In this document: positions 7,298 to 13,954 of the stretch, piece by piece
How the letters are laid out: each line of letters opens with the position of its first letter
Numbering within the stretch: position 1 is the stretch's first letter
DNA from: UBA2882 sp051877575
GTDB taxonomy: Bacteria > Bacillota > Clostridia > Lachnospirales > Lachnospiraceae
Assembly: GCA_051877575.1 (NCBI GenBank)
Contig: JBJEJA010000017.1
Coordinates: forward strand, 1-15,399
Direction of reading: 5' to 3'
DNA: 15,399 nt
Position numbers and translations under genes: made by a program
Notes under the pieces: model-generated
What the model was told of the DNA's origin: nothing
The model's input: only the letters and a program-made list of their open reading frames with translations
The model's database searches: none

Positions 7298-8740
7298 TTA
7301 CTCTGCCGTTTCAGATATCGAATTGCCCGAAACCTGTCTTCGCATGCCCGCATCCAACTCGGATAAGATGGCATTTACATCATTTCCCGTCCATATTTTA
7401 GTAAAGGCGATCTCTAATTGTGCCCAGAAATTGGATGTCTGCATCATTTTAGGCACCGGAATGGATGCCGCATATTCCTCCAGCGCTGCCGTCACTGCCG
7501 GATTCTCATATGCAATATCCGTTTTTGCGGCAATCTTGTCCGTGATGGAATAAAAATCCTTATCCTGGTTTTTCACCAGATAGGATGCAAAATCATTTGC
7601 CAGCTCTCCCTCATCACTAAAACCGTTGATCACGACCGCATTGGTAACGGAAAGACTGCGGGAAGATAAAGTATCACTGACCTGCGGAATGGGAGCCATG
7701 CCATATTCATAAGCAAAAGTTCCGTCCCTCTTTGCCGCCTCCAGCTTACCGATGGCATCGGTGGTTGCAACGGTAAATACAATCTTGCCTTCCATAAATT
7801 CCTGCAACACCGCTTCATACGTAACCGCCTTCGGGTCGATGGAGAAAAACTGGTTCAACTGCTGATAGAGTGTCATACACTCTACGGCTCTTTCATTATA
7901 GATATCCAACTGTGCCGGATCGTCACCATCTTCTCCTCCGACACTGATACTGTCTCCTACGATAAAGTAATTATAAAAAATATCGGAAACATCCCACTTA
8001 AATACAGCCTCTACGGTTTCCGGCGCGTCATAGGCATCGGCAAATGTCAGGATTCCGTCTATGGTGGTGGGAAGAATCTGGGTTTCCTTCTGCACGATCT
8101 GTTCTTCCGTCATTCCGCCCTCTGTCTCTCCTGCATCGTTAGCAGAAACAAGCGCCTCCAGTTCCGCATCGCTTTCCGCCGCCTCTACCATTTCCATGGC
8201 GGCTTCGCCCTCAGCGGCATTCTGTTCCGCTTCTATTGTCTTAACGGACATATCTCTTAAATAAGTCTCATTATACAAAAATACCGATGTTTCAAAGTAC
8301 AAGGGATATCCCAGCAATTTATCCTCATAGGTAACCGCATGCAGTGCGGCATCGGAAAACCTCTCATTGTTTACAATCCCTTCCGGATCCGTAATTTCTG
8401 CCGCAAGGCCGGACAAATACGCTTTTTCCAGCGTATCATTGCTGATAATATACAGATCCGGCGCGCCCTCCTGATTGATCTGTGCATCGCTGATCTGCTC
8501 CAGATACTGCAGTCCGGATACCAGAACCGGTGTTACACGCACATCGTTTTCTTCATAATATTGCAGCGCAGCCCTTGCAAGATAGTCGCTCAGGGCATCA
8601 TCCGTATACCAGATGACAATATTGTCTTTTTTATGAAACAAGCCGTCTCCATCCGACACATCACTTCCGCTAAGTCCCGCCAACGCAACCAATACCGTCA
8701 TGATGATGACAAGAATAATCGAATAAATTTTTTTTGTCAT
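7298..8740 (-). CDS. Extracellular solute-binding protein, family-1 like
   Basis: A 480-residue exported protein shaped like maltose-type binding proteins of ABC sugar importers. It has an N-terminal hydrophobic segment (5-24), the first-strand start DNIVIWYTDD (39-48), GAPDLYIISNDTLEKAYLSGLAAEI (about 92-116), KLLGYPLYFETSVFLYNETYL (141-161), PTTIDGILTFADAY (224-237), FMEGKIVFTVATT and a C-terminal helical lobe. Two oddities: the signal region reads LVALAGLSGSD with no lipobox cysteine, so it is probably membrane-anchored or cleaved rather than lipidated; and a 50-residue Glu/Ala-rich insert (169-218) splits the usual loop between YN-K-type and P-T-W-type motifs. No permease or ATPase gene is nearby. 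It follows argD by 15 nt with AGGGG before ATG. Confidence 0.85.
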   Translation of the reverse strand: MTKKIYSIILVIIMTVLVALAGLSGSDVSDGDGLFHKKDNIVIWYTDDALSDYLARAALQYYEENDVRVTPVLVSGLQYLEQISDAQINQEGAPDLYIISNDTLEKAYLSGLAAEITDPEGIVNNERFSDAALHAVTYEDKLLGYPLYFETSVFLYNETYLRDMSVKTIEAEQNAAEGEAAMEMVEAAESDAELEALVSANDAGETEGGMTEEQIVQKETQILPTTIDGILTFADAYDAPETVEAVFKWDVSDIFYNYFIVGDSISVGGEDGDDPAQLDIYNERAVECMTLYQQLNQFFSIDPKAVTYEAVLQEFMEGKIVFTVATTDAIGKLEAAKRDGTFAYEYGMAPIPQVSDTLSSRSLSVTNAVVINGFSDEGELANDFASYLVKNQDKDFYSITDKIAAKTDIAYENPAVTAALEEYAASIPVPKMMQTSNFWAQLEIAFTKIWTGNDVNAILSELDAGMRRQVSGNSISETAE

Positions 8741-8755
8741 TTTGAACCCCTGTAT

Positions 8756-9946
8756 TTATAAACACTTTCTCAAAATTGCAATCATATCATCCACATCTTT
8801 TTTGCTGATCACAAGCGGTGGTACAAATCGGATGATATTCGTCCCCGCATTGATCAGGATCAACCCTTCGTCCAGAGCCTTTGTAATGATCTCTCCTACC
8901 GGCTTTTGAAATACCAGCCCCTGCATCAGCCCTGCGCCGCGGCGGGTCTCGATTTCATCATATTCCGCCACAAGTTCATCCAGTTTCTCTTCCAGATATA
9001 CAGAAACCTCTTTTACGTTTTCCAGGACATGTTCTTTTTCAAACAGCTCGATGACCTTGCAGATTGCCGCGCACGCCAAAGGATTGCCGCCGTAAGTTGT
9101 CCCGTGGTCACCTGCCGCCAGAGAAGCCTTTCCCACTTTTTCATTGAGCAGAAAAGCACCGACCGGAACACCGCATCCCAGCGCCTTGGCAGTGGTCATG
9201 ATATCAGGCTTTACACCGTATTTCTGCCATGCATACATGTAACCGGTTCTGCCCATACCGCATTGGATCTCATCCAAAATAAGCAGAATATCCTTCTCAT
9301 CGCAGATGGCACGTACACCTTCCAAAAATTCTTTTGTTGCCGGATAGATGCCGCCTTCGCCCTGCACGGTCTCGAATATGATCGCACAGGTTTTATCAGT
9401 AATCTGCGCTTTTACGCTTTCCAGATCGTTCATATCCGCAAATTTAATATTGCCGATCATCGGCTCGAAAGCCTCTCTGTAATGGGGATTTCCCGTTACG
9501 GATAAAGCGCCCATGGTACGTCCGTGGAAAGAATGGTTCATGGCAATGATCTCATGATCTGTCCTGCCGTCTTTATTGTATGCATATTTTCTTGCCGCTT
9601 TGACGGCACCCTCCACAGCCTCCGCACCAGAGTTGGTAAAGAACACCCTGTCCATGCCGGAAATCTCTTTTAATTTCTTTGCCGCCTCGATAGCAGGCAC
9701 ATTATAATAATAATTGGAAGTATGAATCACTTTATCAATCTGCGCCTTTAAGGCATCATTATACTCTTTGTTGCCGTAACCCAATGCAAACACCGCAATA
9801 CCGGCACAAAAATCCAGATATTCCTTGCCGTCCACATCATACAGATGTACCCCCTCGCCTTTATCGAGTACCACCTGATAACGATTGTAGGTATGGAGCA
9901 ACGCCTGCTCCGCCTCATCGATATATGCTTTCATTTTCTCACTCAT
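8756..9946 (-). CDS. argD: Acetylornithine aminotransferase
   Basis: PLP-dependent class III aminotransferase of 396 residues, which converts N-acetylglutamate semialdehyde to N-acetylornithine in arginine synthesis; members often also act on succinyl-diaminopimelate. Visible motifs are TNSGAEAVEGAVKAARKY (104-121), SFHGRTMGALSVTG (139-152), ETVQGEGGIYP (192-202), LILDEIQCGMGRTG with cofactor-contacting Asp225, and TTAKALGCGVPVGAF with the Schiff-base Lys254. Length and motifs are normal. ATG 9946 has GAGGG upstream. It lies 37 nt after argB, so the two form a pair. argC and argJ are not in this window. Confusion with ornithine or GABA aminotransferases is possible, but the argB neighbour favours argD. 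Confidence 0.94.
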   Translation of the reverse strand: MSEKMKAYIDEAEQALLHTYNRYQVVLDKGEGVHLYDVDGKEYLDFCAGIAVFALGYGNKEYNDALKAQIDKVIHTSNYYYNVPAIEAAKKLKEISGMDRVFFTNSGAEAVEGAVKAARKYAYNKDGRTDHEIIAMNHSFHGRTMGALSVTGNPHYREAFEPMIGNIKFADMNDLESVKAQITDKTCAIIFETVQGEGGIYPATKEFLEGVRAICDEKDILLILDEIQCGMGRTGYMYAWQKYGVKPDIMTTAKALGCGVPVGAFLLNEKVGKASLAAGDHGTTYGGNPLACAAICKVIELFEKEHVLENVKEVSVYLEEKLDELVAEYDEIETRRGAGLMQGLVFQKPVGEIITKALDEGLILINAGTNIIRFVPPLVISKKDVDDMIAILRKCL

Positions 9947-9983
9947 AATTTTTCCCTCACATTTTTTATTCCCACTTCAACCG

Positions 9984-10913
9984 TTATTCATTCTCCGGGC
10001 AGAATTTATCCCTGTGAATACCCTTTGCCAGATTATCATCATCGGAAATGATTGCGGTTCCGATACCCTGTTTGGTAAAGATTTCCAGCAACAGACAGTG
10101 GGGAACCCGTCCGTCCAGAATATGGACGCGGCTGACACCGTTTTTAATTGCGGATGTACAGTTGTTCAGCTTGGGAAGCATACCGCCGCCGATAATGCCG
10201 CTGTCGATCAGTTTTTCCGCTTCGGAAGCCGTCAGTCTGGAAATGAAACTGCTCTTATCGTTGATATCCCTGTACAAGCCTTCGATATCCGTTAAAAATA
10301 CAAGCTTGTCCGCACCTACTGCCTTTGCAATGGCACAGGCCGCATCATCCGCATTGATATTATAGGTATCAAAATGATCATCCAGCCCGATTGGTGCAAC
10401 AATGGGCAGAAGATCCTTTTCCAGCATATCGTAAAGGATCTGTGGGTCAACTTCTTTGATATCCCCCACATATCCGATATCCTGTCCGTCCGAATATTTT
10501 TTATCCACCTTCAGTAAACCGCCGTCTTTGCCGCTGATACCGATTGCTTTAACGCCCAGTTCCTCTACCATGGTAACCAGGCTCTTGTTGACTCTTCCAA
10601 GTACCATTTCGGCAATTTCCATAGTCTCTTCATCCGTCACACGCAGACCGTTTACAAATTCCGCTTCCTTGCCGACTTTTCCCACCCATTTACTGATGGC
10701 TTTGCCGCCGCCGTGAACAATAATCGGTTTGAAACCGACAAGTTTCAGCAGGGTAACGTCCTTAATCACATTTTTCTGCAGTTCCTCATTACTCATTGCA
10801 CTGCCGCCGTATTTGACCACAATAATCTTGCGGTTAAACCGCTGTATGTAAGGAAGCGCTTCAATTAAAACCTCCGCTTTTGCCATTACCTGTTCCATTT
10901 CCCGTTGTTCCAT
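9984..10913 (-). CDS. argB: Acetylglutamate kinase
   Basis: Amino-acid kinase family enzyme of 309 residues, phosphorylating N-acetylglutamate in the second step of arginine synthesis. Motifs: KYGGSAM (34-40) and HGGGKAIS (67-74) for phosphate binding, NGLRVTDEETMEI (88-100) with the substrate-contacting Arg, INADDAACAIAKAVGADKL, and DSGIIGGGMLPKL. The N-terminal helix with EALPYIQRFNRK and the C-terminal DGRVPHCLLLEIFTKQGIGT are typical of the hexameric, arginine-inhibited type, so feedback by arginine is expected from family knowledge. The start at 10913 has GAGGA eight nt upstream; ATG codons at residues 6 and 10 are less likely alternatives. No clear ARG box was seen in front of it. It follows a GNAT gene by 51 nt. 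Confidence 0.96.
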   Translation of the reverse strand: MEQREMEQVMAKAEVLIEALPYIQRFNRKIIVVKYGGSAMSNEELQKNVIKDVTLLKLVGFKPIIVHGGGKAISKWVGKVGKEAEFVNGLRVTDEETMEIAEMVLGRVNKSLVTMVEELGVKAIGISGKDGGLLKVDKKYSDGQDIGYVGDIKEVDPQILYDMLEKDLLPIVAPIGLDDHFDTYNINADDAACAIAKAVGADKLVFLTDIEGLYRDINDKSSFISRLTASEAEKLIDSGIIGGGMLPKLNNCTSAIKNGVSRVHILDGRVPHCLLLEIFTKQGIGTAIISDDDNLAKGIHRDKFCPENE

Positions 10914-10964
10914 TCTTTTGTCCTCTTTTCTTTTTGCCCGTTGTAACCGGACATTTATGATTGA

Positions 10965-11408
10965 TCAGCGGTTAAACGCCTCAATATTCTCTGTATTTAG
11001 TGTAAAATCATAATAATTCAGATCTTCCCTTTTTGTCCAGCCTATTTCCTTCCAAAAGGCGTTGCCGATATCGTTTTGTGTAAAAGCAATCAGGGAAACC
11101 TTGTTGATTTTTTCCTTTCGCAGAGCTTCCATGGCAAACACAACCATACTTTTCCCAATGCCCTTTAAACGATAATCGGGATCCACACATACATGGTACA
11201 TACAGCCTCTTCTGCCGTCATGTCCGCAAAGAATTGCCCCTACGATTTTATCGTCTTCTTCCGCCACCACGCTGATGCCCGGATTTCTGTTTAAGAAACG
11301 CTCCACACCTTCTCTGGAATCATCAATGCTGCGAATCGCAAAGCCCTTGATTTTCATCCATAATGCATGGACGTTTTCATAATCTTCCAATGTCATTGCT
11401 CGAATCAT
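10965..11408 (-). CDS. GNAT N-acetyltransferase upstream of argB
   Basis: Acetyl-CoA-dependent acetyltransferase of 147 residues, one GNAT domain across the full length. The N-terminal part reads IRAMTLEDYENVHALWMKI, the central strand VVAEEDDKIVGAILCGHDG, the acetyl-CoA pyrophosphate loop is RLKGIG (80-85) after VCVDPDYR, and the end is NDIGNAFWKEIGWTKREDLNYY. The start has AGAGGAG at good distance. The gene lies 12 nt after the Cys-rich small protein and 51 nt before argB. Its substrate is not known. The argB position allows the guess that it is a short N-acetylglutamate synthase, as known for some short GNAT-only enzymes, but the sequence alone does not show it. It could equally be a YpeA-like enzyme. 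Confidence 0.88.
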   Translation of the reverse strand: MIRAMTLEDYENVHALWMKIKGFAIRSIDDSREGVERFLNRNPGISVVAEEDDKIVGAILCGHDGRRGCMYHVCVDPDYRLKGIGKSMVVFAMEALRKEKINKVSLIAFTQNDIGNAFWKEIGWTKREDLNYYDFTLNTENIEAFNR

Positions 11409-11420
11409 TTGTTTTCTCCT

Positions 11421-11597
11421 CTACATCTGATGCCGTACGACCAGATACTCGTTGTCCAGCTGATAATAGGGACATTCTTTGTAATTACCGCTCAAAAATC
11501 TGCTCATTTCATCTTCATCCAGATTGCAGTCACAGCAATAACATTCATAATCTTCGTCATATATGTAATTGACACATGTGTCACAACTATCCGCCAT
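11421..11597 (-). CDS. Small Cys-rich protein, DUF6472-like
   Basis: A 58-residue acidic protein starting MADSCDTCVNYIYDEDYE and ending DNEYLVVRHQM, with seven cysteines (5, 8, 19, 21, 22, 24, 42). Two CxxC/CxC-type groups suggest a bound zinc or iron. The pattern CDTCVNYxYDEDYExYxC with a later CPYYQ matches my memory of DUF6472, a short Clostridia family of unknown function; this is recalled, not searched. The ribosome binding site GGGAGGA is seven nt before ATG 11597. The stop lies 12 nt before the GNAT start, so the two are probably co-translated. It may be a regulator or metal-binding accessory, but no role is established. Confidence 0.82.
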   Translation of the reverse strand: MADSCDTCVNYIYDEDYECYCCDCNLDEDEMSRFLSGNYKECPYYQLDNEYLVVRHQM

Positions 11598-11640
11598 AAC
11601 GGATTCCTCCCTGAAAAGCTAAAATATTCTCCGGACTTTT

Positions 11641-11886
11641 TTATCTGCCTTTCATCACCCGATATACGATCAGGCAAAATACATCAAGAACGATGATACC
11701 CATTCCGGTCAAAGATAACACTTCCCCCTGTTTAAGCCAGCTGTTATAGCGCTGTAGCATTTCCGGTGTGGGATCCTGATATGGGATTCCGGCCTTGATC
11801 ATATAATAATATAAACCAACCGACAGAATAATAACACCGATTACCGCTATGCTTATAAAAATAATACTTGCGTTTCTTTTTTTCAT
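11641..11886 (-). CDS. Two-helix membrane protein coupled to a receiver
   Basis: An 81-residue protein with a basic start (MKKRN) and two hydrophobic helices, about 9-27 and 56-76, joined by a 28-residue polar loop containing QDPTPEMLQRYNSWLKQGE, probably outside the cell. I recognise no family. Its ATG overlaps the TGA of the upstream receiver gene as ATGA, the usual sign of translational coupling, and its own ribosome binding site is weak (AAGG at long distance). This argues that it is made together with, and perhaps acts with, the receiver. The next gene starts 43 nt downstream. Confidence 0.7.
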   Translation of the reverse strand: MKKRNASIIFISIAVIGVIILSVGLYYYMIKAGIPYQDPTPEMLQRYNSWLKQGEVLSLTGMGIIVLDVFCLIVYRVMKGR

Positions 11887-12248
11887 TTTTCAATTACCTT
11901 CTCTACCCTTTCCAACAAGTCCTGGGGCATATAAGGTTTCTTTATATATCCTGCTACGCCAAGCATTCCCGCATTAACGACCGTATCCTCACTGGCATCT
12001 GCGGTCAAAAACATGACGGGTATTCTGTCAAATTGCTTCATTTCCCTAATATGCTCCAATGTCCGTATGCCACTCATAACCGGCATCTCAACATCTAACA
12101 AAATCAGGTCTACCGGTTTACTCTGCAGAGTATTCAGGCACTCCATGCCGGAGGATGCGGTTACAACGATATAACCCTCCGACTCTAAAACAAATTTTGC
12201 CATCTTTAAGTTCATTTCATCATCATCCACAACTAATATTGTCTTCAT
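11883..12248 (-). CDS. Stand-alone response regulator receiver (CheY-like)
   Basis: A 121-residue protein consisting only of a receiver domain: acidic cluster VVDDDE (6-11), phospho-acceptor Asp52 in ILLDVEMPVMSG, Thr82 in FLTADASED and Lys104 in YIKKPYMP. No output domain follows. I start it at ATG 12248, which has AAGGAGG at ideal distance; an in-frame ATG at 12287 would add 13 unrelated residues upstream of the ribosome binding site. It is the first gene behind the promoter at 12307-12335 and overlaps the next gene by 4 nt. No kinase gene is adjacent, so its phosphate donor is unknown. It likely acts through protein contacts. Confidence 0.9.
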   Translation of the reverse strand: MKTILVVDDDEMNLKMAKFVLESEGYIVVTASSGMECLNTLQSKPVDLILLDVEMPVMSGIRTLEHIREMKQFDRIPVMFLTADASEDTVVNAGMLGVAGYIKKPYMPQDLLERVEKVIEK

Positions 12249-12306
12249 ATGTCCTCCTTTTTCACAATCCGGGCTTATGGTATACAATCGTTACAATTTA
12301 GGCAAT

Positions 12307-12335
12307 ATTATACCATTATTAGAAAAATATGCCAG
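12307..12335 (-). promoter_or_regulatory. Extended -10 promoter of the receiver/arg unit
   Basis: On the minus strand TGGTATAAT carries a perfect TATAAT (12307-12312) with the extended-10 TG, and CTGGCA (12330-12335) lies 17 nt upstream as a four-of-six -35 match. Transcription would begin near 12300, about 50 nt before the receiver start. No clear terminator lies between here and 6805. Confidence 0.72.
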
Positions 12336-12363
12336 TCTTTCCTTTATTATTTGTTTATGAGGA

Positions 12364-12449
12364 TCATCGATCAGTTTTTTCCCCTGTGGCATCAAGTGTT
12401 ATTTTCGTTGCTCCTCCACTTCCAATCCCACCAAGATTTGCGGAAACTC
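12364..12449 (-). pseudogene. Possible 3' remnant of a lost gene
   Basis: Directly after the GNAT stop, another frame of the minus strand reads GVSANLGGIGSGGATKITL then DATGEKTDR and stops at 12364-12366. The composition is protein-like (balanced Gly, Thr, Lys, Asp). The frame continues a little into the 3' end of the GNAT gene, but no start codon or ribosome binding site belongs to it. A stretch this short may be open by chance. Confidence 0.2.
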
Positions 12450-12914
12450 CTAACGTGATCTTTTCAATATAAATTCCTGGACCAGACTCCCGAATTCTTC
12501 CGTGATCTTTCCTTCCGAGAAGCCCAGATGTTTATAAAAGGCTCTTGCCGCCTTTCCGTCCGAGGCTCCCTCACGATATGTCGTGACAACAATGTCTTTT
12601 TCCGGCTCCATAAACGTCAGCATAAAGTCTACCATTTGCTCCGCAATATGCCGTCTGCGGTACGCGGCATCAACAGCCAGAAAACACAGCATACTGTCTT
12701 CTTTTGAAAACAAAAGGACTCCTGCAACACTGTCACCGACCTTTGCACATATCGCCGATTTCCGTCCCATAAAATCCAAAACAATCTTTTTGTGCTCCTG
12801 CAGGTCTTCATCGGTTTCAAGCCCCGGGAAAGCATCTTTGACTTTATCCATAAGACACATCCAGCCATCGATATCGCGCACTGCAGCAATTTCGATTTTT
12901 ACTTCATTTTCCAT
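12450..12914 (-). CDS. GNAT N-acetyltransferase
   Basis: Single-domain GNAT acetyltransferase of 154 residues. Features: IEIAAVRDIDGWMCLMDKV at the start, SAICAKVGDSVAGVLLFSKED as beta 2-3, FLAVDAAYRRRHIAEQMVDFM with the acetyl-CoA loop RRRHIA (86-91, Ala in place of the last Gly), and GKAARAFYKHLGFSEG as the C-terminal helix-strand. I prefer ATG 12914, with AAAGGA eight nt before it, over the in-frame TTG at 12986, which has no ribosome binding site and adds an atypical basic tail. A TATAAT at 13026-13031 might serve as promoter but lacks a -35. Substrate unknown. Confidence 0.85.
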   Translation of the reverse strand: MENEVKIEIAAVRDIDGWMCLMDKVKDAFPGLETDEDLQEHKKIVLDFMGRKSAICAKVGDSVAGVLLFSKEDSMLCFLAVDAAYRRRHIAEQMVDFMLTFMEPEKDIVVTTYREGASDGKAARAFYKHLGFSEGKITEEFGSLVQEFILKRSR

Positions 12915-13037
12915 TTTTATTTCCTTTGACCAAAAGACTTTCCATTTTTCATATGATAAAAACGGATATTCTTTTGATTTTTTCAAATTATTTTTTAGTA
13001 TTTTCTCTGATCCCCCGCTAACAAAATTATAAGTTTT

Positions 13038-13490
13038 CTATATCTTTTGCCCATCTTCCAGCCATTGGATGAAAGCCGTTTTATCAGTACTGTTATATCC
13101 CGCATTACCATAAAAATGAAGTGTTGTTTCTTCCTTTGAACCGGTAAGCAGCATGATTTTATAACAGTTTGCTTTCTCTGCTATTGCTTTCGCATAATTT
13201 AAACATTCTGTTGCATATCCTCTTCCGCGATAGTCTCCGTGTGTAACAACATTTTCTATAAATGCATATGGTCTGACATTCCTTGTTAAATTCGGAATAA
13301 TGACGCAGACGCAGGAAGATACGATTTTGTCGTCTGCCACATTCACAATAATGTGATGATTTTCATCTTGAATAATTGTATTCCATGTTTTTTTCAAATG
13401 TTCCGTCATATCAGGTATCGTCTTCTCATGCAAATACAAATATAATTCCAGCAATTCATTTAATTCATGCTCAGCGATTTCTCTAACCAT
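13038..13490 (-). CDS. GNAT N-acetyltransferase
   Basis: Single-domain GNAT acetyltransferase of 150 residues. It opens VREIAEHELNELLELYLYLHE, has VNVADDKIVSSCVCVIIPNL as the central sheet, AFIENVVTHGDYRGRGYATE with acetyl-CoA loop RGRGYA (88-93), and TLHFYGNAGYNSTDKTAFI as the C-terminal part. The start at 13490 has AGGGAGG five nt upstream; a longer in-frame version to 13529 would lie upstream of that site. It lies 123 nt from the next GNAT gene and is only remotely similar to it, so a recent duplication is not indicated. Substrate unknown. Confidence 0.87.
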   Translation of the reverse strand: MVREIAEHELNELLELYLYLHEKTIPDMTEHLKKTWNTIIQDENHHIIVNVADDKIVSSCVCVIIPNLTRNVRPYAFIENVVTHGDYRGRGYATECLNYAKAIAEKANCYKIMLLTGSKEETTLHFYGNAGYNSTDKTAFIQWLEDGQKI

Positions 13491-13529
13491 AAAACCTCCC
13501 TTGAAATCCCGGATTCCAGGCAAAGCCAA

Positions 13530-13545
13530 GGGGCATTAATGCCCC
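13530..13545. promoter_or_regulatory. Perfect 16-bp palindrome before a GNAT gene
   Basis: GGGGCATTAATGCCCC is fully self-complementary, 40 nt upstream of the GNAT start at 13490 and 38 nt downstream of the stop of the broken gene at 13584. It may be a repressor operator for the GNAT gene or a hairpin ending transcription from upstream; the minus-strand continuation TTGGCTTT is only mildly U-rich, while the plus-strand side runs into CTTTTCCTTTTC. Confidence 0.5.
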
Positions 13546-13583
13546 CTGTGCTTTTCCTTTTCTTTTGCAGTTTCACTTTTCGT

Positions 13584-13852
13584 TTAGAATAGCTGTCCCG
13601 GAAGCTTCAACTTTTCTTTATACGGAAAAGCTTTATCAAACACTTCCGCCTCGGTTTCATCTACAAAATATCCCTGTGGTGTCGCATATTCTCCTGTAAT
13701 CCCATCGAGATATCCCGGGATCAGTTCTTTACACAGAAATTTTCCCTCCTGAAAATTGTCAACTTCAATTGCATCGCTGCGGGAGGTTTGTTTCGATTGT
13801 CTGCAAACCTCCCGATTTACATCACAATCTCCAAGGTGTTGTTTTTCTTCAA
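13584..13852 (-). pseudogene. Frameshifted small gene of unknown function
   Basis: A TTG at 13852 preceded by AAGGAG (13861-13866, spacer 8 nt) begins a frame that stops after 11 codons. The adjacent frame is open to the TAA at 13584-13586 and reads as real protein, for example KELIPGYLDGITGEYATPQ, then FVDETEAEVFDKAFPYKEK, ending LPGQLF. Adding one A to the A-run at the fourth codon would join them into an 89-residue protein starting MKKKQHLGD. So this is either a recent pseudogene, a slippage-controlled gene, or a sequence error. The family is not recognised. An 11-bp inverted repeat sits within the coding part. The whole gap 13491-13954 holds this gene, the palindrome at 13530 and the direct repeat at 13900, and nothing else I can support. 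Confidence 0.5.
13780..13814. repeat. 11-bp perfect inverted repeat inside the broken gene
   Basis: CGGGAGGTTTG (13780-13790) and CAAACCTCCCG (13804-13814) are separated by 13 nt. No U-tract follows on either strand, so it is not a simple terminator. In the broken gene it corresponds to the low-information segment around residues 14-27. Confidence 0.7.
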
Positions 13853-13899
13853 ACAGCAGTCTCCTTATTATAAAATATTATGTATAATCAAGCCTTACG

Positions 13900-13915
13900 G
13901 CAGGATTAACCAAAT
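13900..13915. repeat. 16-bp direct repeat, left copy
   Basis: GCAGGATTAACCAAAT is identical to 14911-14926, 1011 bp away. On the minus strand the copy encodes NLVNPAV within a short frame that reads NSNLVNPAVRLDYT and then stops at 13878, like the start of the 58-residue protein at 14760-14936. Confidence 0.85.
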
Positions 13916-13954
13916 TGGAGTTTGCTTATTTCAGTAAACCGAAAGTTGCGAATC

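Noticed and set aside
8906..9505. 199-residue plus-strand frame opposite argD
   Set aside because: Shadow of argD; no recognisable domain or start signal.
10914..10964. ARG box or arginine riboswitch before argB
   Set aside because: No TGAAT-type paired boxes or structured leader could be seen in the 51-nt gap.
13026..13031. TATAAT as promoter of the GNAT gene at 12450-12914
   Set aside because: No recognisable -35 at 16-18 nt (ATGGGC is a poor match); mentioned only as a possibility in that gene's entry.
12987..13037. Terminator between the two right-hand GNAT genes
   Set aside because: No stable stem is visible in this gap.
13867..13872. TATAAT as a promoter for the broken gene at 13584-13852
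   Set aside because: It abuts the Shine-Dalgarno, leaving almost no leader, and no -35 lies at a proper distance.
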